Positions 61,041-64,000 of a stretch of 64,000 nt of DNA are shown here, in pieces. This DNA is from a bacterium. GTDB lineage: Bacteria; Armatimonadota; Zipacnadia; Zipacnadales; Zipacnadaceae. The stretch lies in contig JAUVXR010000014.1 of NCBI GenBank assembly GCA_030603495.1, positions 1-64,000 of the forward strand, given 5' to 3'. Numbering within the stretch: position 1 is the stretch's first letter; each line of letters opens with the position of its first letter. The translations under genes were made by a program, and so were the position numbers. Below the pieces are notes generated by a model. The model was not told where the DNA came from and ran no database searches. It was given only the letters and a program-made list of their open reading frames with translations.

Positions 61041-62573
61041 ATGCTGGCTCGCATCAACAGCGCTGCAGTTCTGGGTGTTGACGCCTATCCGGTCCAGGTG
61101 GAGGTGGATATCTCCCGCGGCCTGCGCAGCTTCACCACAGTAGGGCTACCTGACGCGGCGGTGCGCGAGAGCCGCGAGCGCGTCGAGTCGGCCATCCGCA
61201 ACAGCGGCTTTGAATTCCCCATCGAGCGCATCACCGTGAACCTGGCACCCGCTGACGTCCGTAAGGAAGGGCCCTCCTTCGACCTGCCCATTGCCCTGGG
61301 CATCATCGTCGCCACTGGCCAAGTCAGTATAGACAATCTCGACGACGTGGTGCTAGTGGGCGAGCTATCCCTGGACGGGCACCTTCGCCGGGTGGCGGGA
61401 GCGCTGCCGGTGGCACTGGGTGCTCGAGCCTGGGACTACCAGGCGCTGGTCGTCCCGCCCGATAACGGCAAGGAAGCAGCAGTCGTGGACGACTTCGAGG
61501 TCTACACAGCCGAGAACCTCTACGACTGCGTCTGCCTGCTGGAACAGGAACTGATGGCCGAGCCGGTCCAGGTCACTCAGGAAGACCTCAACCTGGACAC
61601 ACCTGATTATGCGGTGGACTTCTCCGAGGTCAAGGGCCAGCAGCACGTCAAGCGCGCCCTGGAGATTGCCGCCGCCGGCGGGCACAACGTCATAATGATG
61701 GGCCCGCCGGGAGCGGGGAAGACGATGCTGGCCCGGCGCATGCCGACGATCCTCCCGCCCATGGCTCTGGCCGAGGCGCTTGAAGTAACCAAGCTGTACA
61801 GCGTCGCCGGGCTGGTGGGTCGGCATACAGCTCTGGTCACTACCCGGCCCTTCCGCCATCCCCACCACACTGTCAGCATCGCGGGACTAGTTGGCGGGGG
61901 CAGCATCCCCAAACCCGGCGAAATAAGCCTGGCCCACAACGGTGTGCTCTTCCTGGACGAGCTGCCGGAGTTCCGCCGGGACGCGCTCGAGGTCTTGCGC
62001 CAGCCGCTGGAAGACGAAATCGTAACCATTGCCCGCGCCCAGCAGACGCTGACCTTCCCGGCCAACTTCCAGATGATCGCCTCGATGAATCCGTGCCCTT
62101 GCGGCTACTACACCGACCCAGTGAAGCAGTGCACGTGCAGCTCGGGTGAGATATCTCGCTACCGTAAGCGCATTAGCGGGCCGCTGCTTGACCGGATTGA
62201 TATCCATCTCGAGGTGCCTCGACTGACGCCAGATGAGCTCTTCCAGCACGAGCTCGGCGAGCCGTCGGTGGCTATTCGTGAGCGGGTTTTACGCGCGCGC
62301 CAAATCCAGCAGGAGCGCTTCGCGGACACCGATATACACGCCAATGCCCAGATGAGCAGCCGGGCAATGCGCAAGTTCTGCGCACTGACCGACGAAGTCG
62401 AGTCGCTGCTGCGCACGGCCATTGATCAATTCGCTCTCTCCGCCCGCGCCCACGACCGGATCATCAAGCTGGCCCGCACCGTCGCGGACCTGGACGGCAG
62501 CGAGAGTATCGAGGTCCCGCACATCGCCGAGGCCGTCCAGTACCGCAGCCTCGACCGCAAGCTGTGGGGGTAG
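61041..62573 (+). CDS. comM: Mg-chelatase-like AAA+ ATPase YifB/ComM
   Basis: A 510-residue protein: N-terminal Lon-protease-like S5 fold ('VEVDISRGLRSFTTVGLPDA'), AAA+ domain with Walker A GPPGAGKTML and Walker B GVLFLDELPEF, and the C-terminal Mg-chelatase domain with Cys-rich MNPCPCGYY and CTCSSGEISRYRKRISGPLLDRID. ComM is a helicase that helps branch migration during natural transformation. The frame is open 19 codons upstream, but MLARINSAAVLG is the family start. Its presence suits a competent, type IV pilus-bearing bacterium (pilT at 10.9 kb). Confidence 0.93.
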   Translation: MLARINSAAVLGVDAYPVQVEVDISRGLRSFTTVGLPDAAVRESRERVESAIRNSGFEFPIERITVNLAPADVRKEGPSFDLPIALGIIVATGQVSIDNLDDVVLVGELSLDGHLRRVAGALPVALGARAWDYQALVVPPDNGKEAAVVDDFEVYTAENLYDCVCLLEQELMAEPVQVTQEDLNLDTPDYAVDFSEVKGQQHVKRALEIAAAGGHNVIMMGPPGAGKTMLARRMPTILPPMALAEALEVTKLYSVAGLVGRHTALVTTRPFRHPHHTVSIAGLVGGGSIPKPGEISLAHNGVLFLDELPEFRRDALEVLRQPLEDEIVTIARAQQTLTFPANFQMIASMNPCPCGYYTDPVKQCTCSSGEISRYRKRISGPLLDRIDIHLEVPRLTPDELFQHELGEPSVAIRERVLRARQIQQERFADTDIHANAQMSSRAMRKFCALTDEVESLLRTAIDQFALSARAHDRIIKLARTVADLDGSESIEVPHIAEAVQYRSLDRKLWG

Positions 62574-62602
62574 TAGTCCTCTGTGTCTTCGTGGCCTGCT
62601 TC

Positions 62603-64000
62603 TCAGTCTACACCCCCGGCGGCAGTCTCATCAGTAAGCTTCTTCAGTTCCCCGCGCAGCTCGTCCTGAGGGCCCAGAATCAAGGGGGTATTCGGCTCGA
62701 GGCGAACTAGATATACGTGAGCAAAGCTATTCGCGACAACCAGGGCCTTGGGTGTTCCAGGCGGTAAGAACTGGCGCAAATCGGGGTCCAGTAGTAGTAG
62801 ATTATGCACACCCGACAGCGTGACAGGCGGTTCCACTCTGCCACTCACCAGCCGATGGCCGTAGTTGGGGGGATCACCACAACGTCGTGCGAGTTCGAGG
62901 GGGAAGATGTAGGTACGTATGTGGGGTAGCAGGTACATCGCATAGCGAAACTCCAGCATCAGCCGCTCCGCCTGGCGCTCCCTGAAGCCTCGAATGCTGG
63001 TCAGGGCGACGGTATCTGTAGCGCTGAACTGGCTGAGAGCGGCCTGGATCTGGCGCATATCGGCCTCTCGCTGGCGCTCGTGGGCGATAAGCACTGACCA
63101 AGTAAAAGCCGTGTTAAGGGCAACTACCAATATCAGCAGTGCACAGAGTTGCATGTTGCTCATCACCTGCCAGAGCCGCACTAGGCCAATGGTAGCGACC
63201 AGCACCGCCGGTGGTAGCACGAGCATCAGATAGCCAGCCTGGCCGAAATGCACCAGGATGGAAAAAAGGACGCCAGGCCCCGCCCACAGGAGAAGAAAGA
63301 GCCACGCATTCGGGGCGTTAAGGGCGCGCGGGACGGATTGCCGCCCGGCAAACAGGACGAACAGCCAGGCAGCTAGCAGCAGGGCAGAGCCGGACGCAAG
63401 CAGGCCTCCTGAAAACTCGTGAAGTGCGCCCATATTTCCTAGCAGGGGGGCAAATCGCCACAGCCACTTGGCCAGTTCCCCGGAAACAGCCCGGTAGCTG
63501 CTCCAGCCTCCCGCGCTTGCGATCATCGGAAACAGCCACGCGGCAGTGATCAGGCCAAGAATGACCAGGCCGACGACTAGCTGTGCTACTTTCTTGCGGC
63601 GGGCGCACCACAGCCACAGCGGGAAGAGAAACAAGGCATCCGTGGGTCGGAAGCCTCCCGCCAGACCCAAAGCAACTGCTGATCGCCACATCGGCTCAGC
63701 CCGAACGGTAGTGAGCCGCCAGCACAGGTAGCCGACCAGTGTCGAAGAGAAGGCTGAGACAGCGTAGGTGTCTCCGTGCGTGCCGTAGACCCAGGCCAGG
63801 GGGCTGAACAGAGCCAAGATAGCTGCCCCGACCGCCCCGCGCATGCCCATCAGCCTGCCTGCCCACCAAGTCAACAGGGCTACGGTCAGGCCCCGGGTCA
63901 GGAGACTGATGACTGCCAACGCAGTATAGGGGCCCAGGCCGAGGCTTACCAGCAGCTTGGCGGTATGCACGTAAAGATAGGAGCCGGGGGGCTGGGGCTG
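62603..64000 (-). CDS. Membrane glycosyltransferase-like protein (GT39-like), cut by the window edge
   Basis: The visible 466 codons encode a polytopic protein with nine or so helices, a Trp-rich segment ('VSGELAKWLWRFAPLLGNMG') and a C-terminal soluble region of about 130 residues. The first in-frame ATG is at 63970, but the frame continues to the window edge with PQPPGSYLYVHTAKLLV, which matches the donor-loop end (P-P-G-x-x-L-Y) of GT-C enzymes, so the start lies beyond 64000. It is convergent with comM and may be a paralogue of the GT-C genes at 57.7 and 59.3 kb. Confidence 0.65.
   Translation of the reverse strand, partial: QPQPPGSYLYVHTAKLLVSLGLGPYTALAVISLLTRGLTVALLTWWAGRLMGMRGAVGAAILALFSPLAWVYGTHGDTYAVSAFSSTLVGYLCWRLTTVRAEPMWRSAVALGLAGGFRPTDALFLFPLWLWCARRKKVAQLVVGLVILGLITAAWLFPMIASAGGWSSYRAVSGELAKWLWRFAPLLGNMGALHEFSGGLLASGSALLLAAWLFVLFAGRQSVPRALNAPNAWLFLLLWAGPGVLFSILVHFGQAGYLMLVLPPAVLVATIGLVRLWQVMSNMQLCALLILVVALNTAFTWSVLIAHERQREADMRQIQAALSQFSATDTVALTSIRGFRERQAERLMLEFRYAMYLLPHIRTYIFPLELARRCGDPPNYGHRLVSGRVEPPVTLSGVHNLLLLDPDLRQFLPPGTPKALVVANSFAHVYLVRLEPNTPLILGPQDELRGELKKLTDETAAGGVD

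Noticed and set aside
1-64000. CRISPR arrays, insertion sequences, prophage or att sites
   Set aside because: I saw no regularly spaced direct repeats, transposase-like ORFs with terminal inverted repeats, or integrase genes; the repeats noted are isolated.

Overview
The window is bacterial chromosome, GC-rich and densely coded, with no phage, insertion sequence or CRISPR array that I could see. The best taxonomic clue is the secreted prepilin-like protein at 12.4-13.0 kb. It has a GFTLIELLVV start, an FPVFARAKAKAQ segment just after the membrane helix, and an H-X9-DG type C-terminus. That combination is typical of Armatimonadota, less so of Planctomycetes relatives. The large GH106-like glycosidase and the lone MtaA-like URO-D protein fit such an organism. 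The phylum is an inference.

Layout. 0.1-6.7 kb: a promoter followed by a co-directional sulfonate-type gene set: HPr-kinase-like ATPase, phosphosulfolactate synthase (ComA), YeiH/COG2855 transporter, D-2-hydroxyacid dehydrogenase, aldehyde dehydrogenase and a small transaldolase. This is the most unusual locus in the window. 7.1-9.9 kb: URO-D/MtaA-like protein and a sensor histidine kinase with no adjacent regulator. 10.0-12.1 kb (minus): a decayed carboxypeptidase-regulatory-like gene and pilT. 12.4-15.8 kb: prepilin, a complete ECF transporter (S, T, one ATPase) and an FmdE-domain protein, followed by lpdA.

17.4-20.6 kb is a graveyard of glycosyltransferase pieces (frameshifted GT4, 5'-truncated GT2) around two intact minus-strand genes. 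20.8-26.0 kb carries a nucleotide-sugar/glycan module: BKACE, NeuD-like acyltransferase, GT2, GNAT, methyltransferase, and a convergent wecE that seems to start at CTG. 26.4-34.8 kb: a cyclase-like protein, an MttB-like N-terminal stub, a 1079-residue glycosidase, a methyltransferase, a membrane-anchored TIM-barrel-like protein and a class III aminotransferase.

35.0-43.5 kb (minus) is housekeeping: tRNA-Pro(GGG), HU, gpsA-plsY-der, a large TPR protein, and hisB, hisA and hisI. 43.7-49.8 kb (plus): zinc-ribbon/TPR and TPR proteins, a MerR-like HTH protein, a response regulator whose receiver lacks all phosphorylation residues, a metal-site-degenerate enolase-superfamily protein and a Cys-rich YkgJ-like protein. 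49.9-55.4 kb is a canonical ffh-rpsP-khpA-ylqD-trmD-rplS-lepB-rnhB block with a consensus promoter but no rimM. 55.6-60.9 kb is a second glycan/membrane-glycosyltransferase operon (GT2, DUF2304, methyltransferase, GT39-like, GT87-like). comM/yifB and a GT39-like gene cut by the window edge follow.

The sulfonate locus can be read as one pathway: aldol chemistry releases a C3 sulfo-aldehyde, the aldehyde dehydrogenase makes sulfolactate, the 2-hydroxyacid dehydrogenase interconverts sulfolactate and sulfopyruvate, and ComA links phosphosulfolactate to PEP plus sulfite, with YeiH moving the sulfur oxyanion. The direction of flow and the kinase's substrate are hypotheses.
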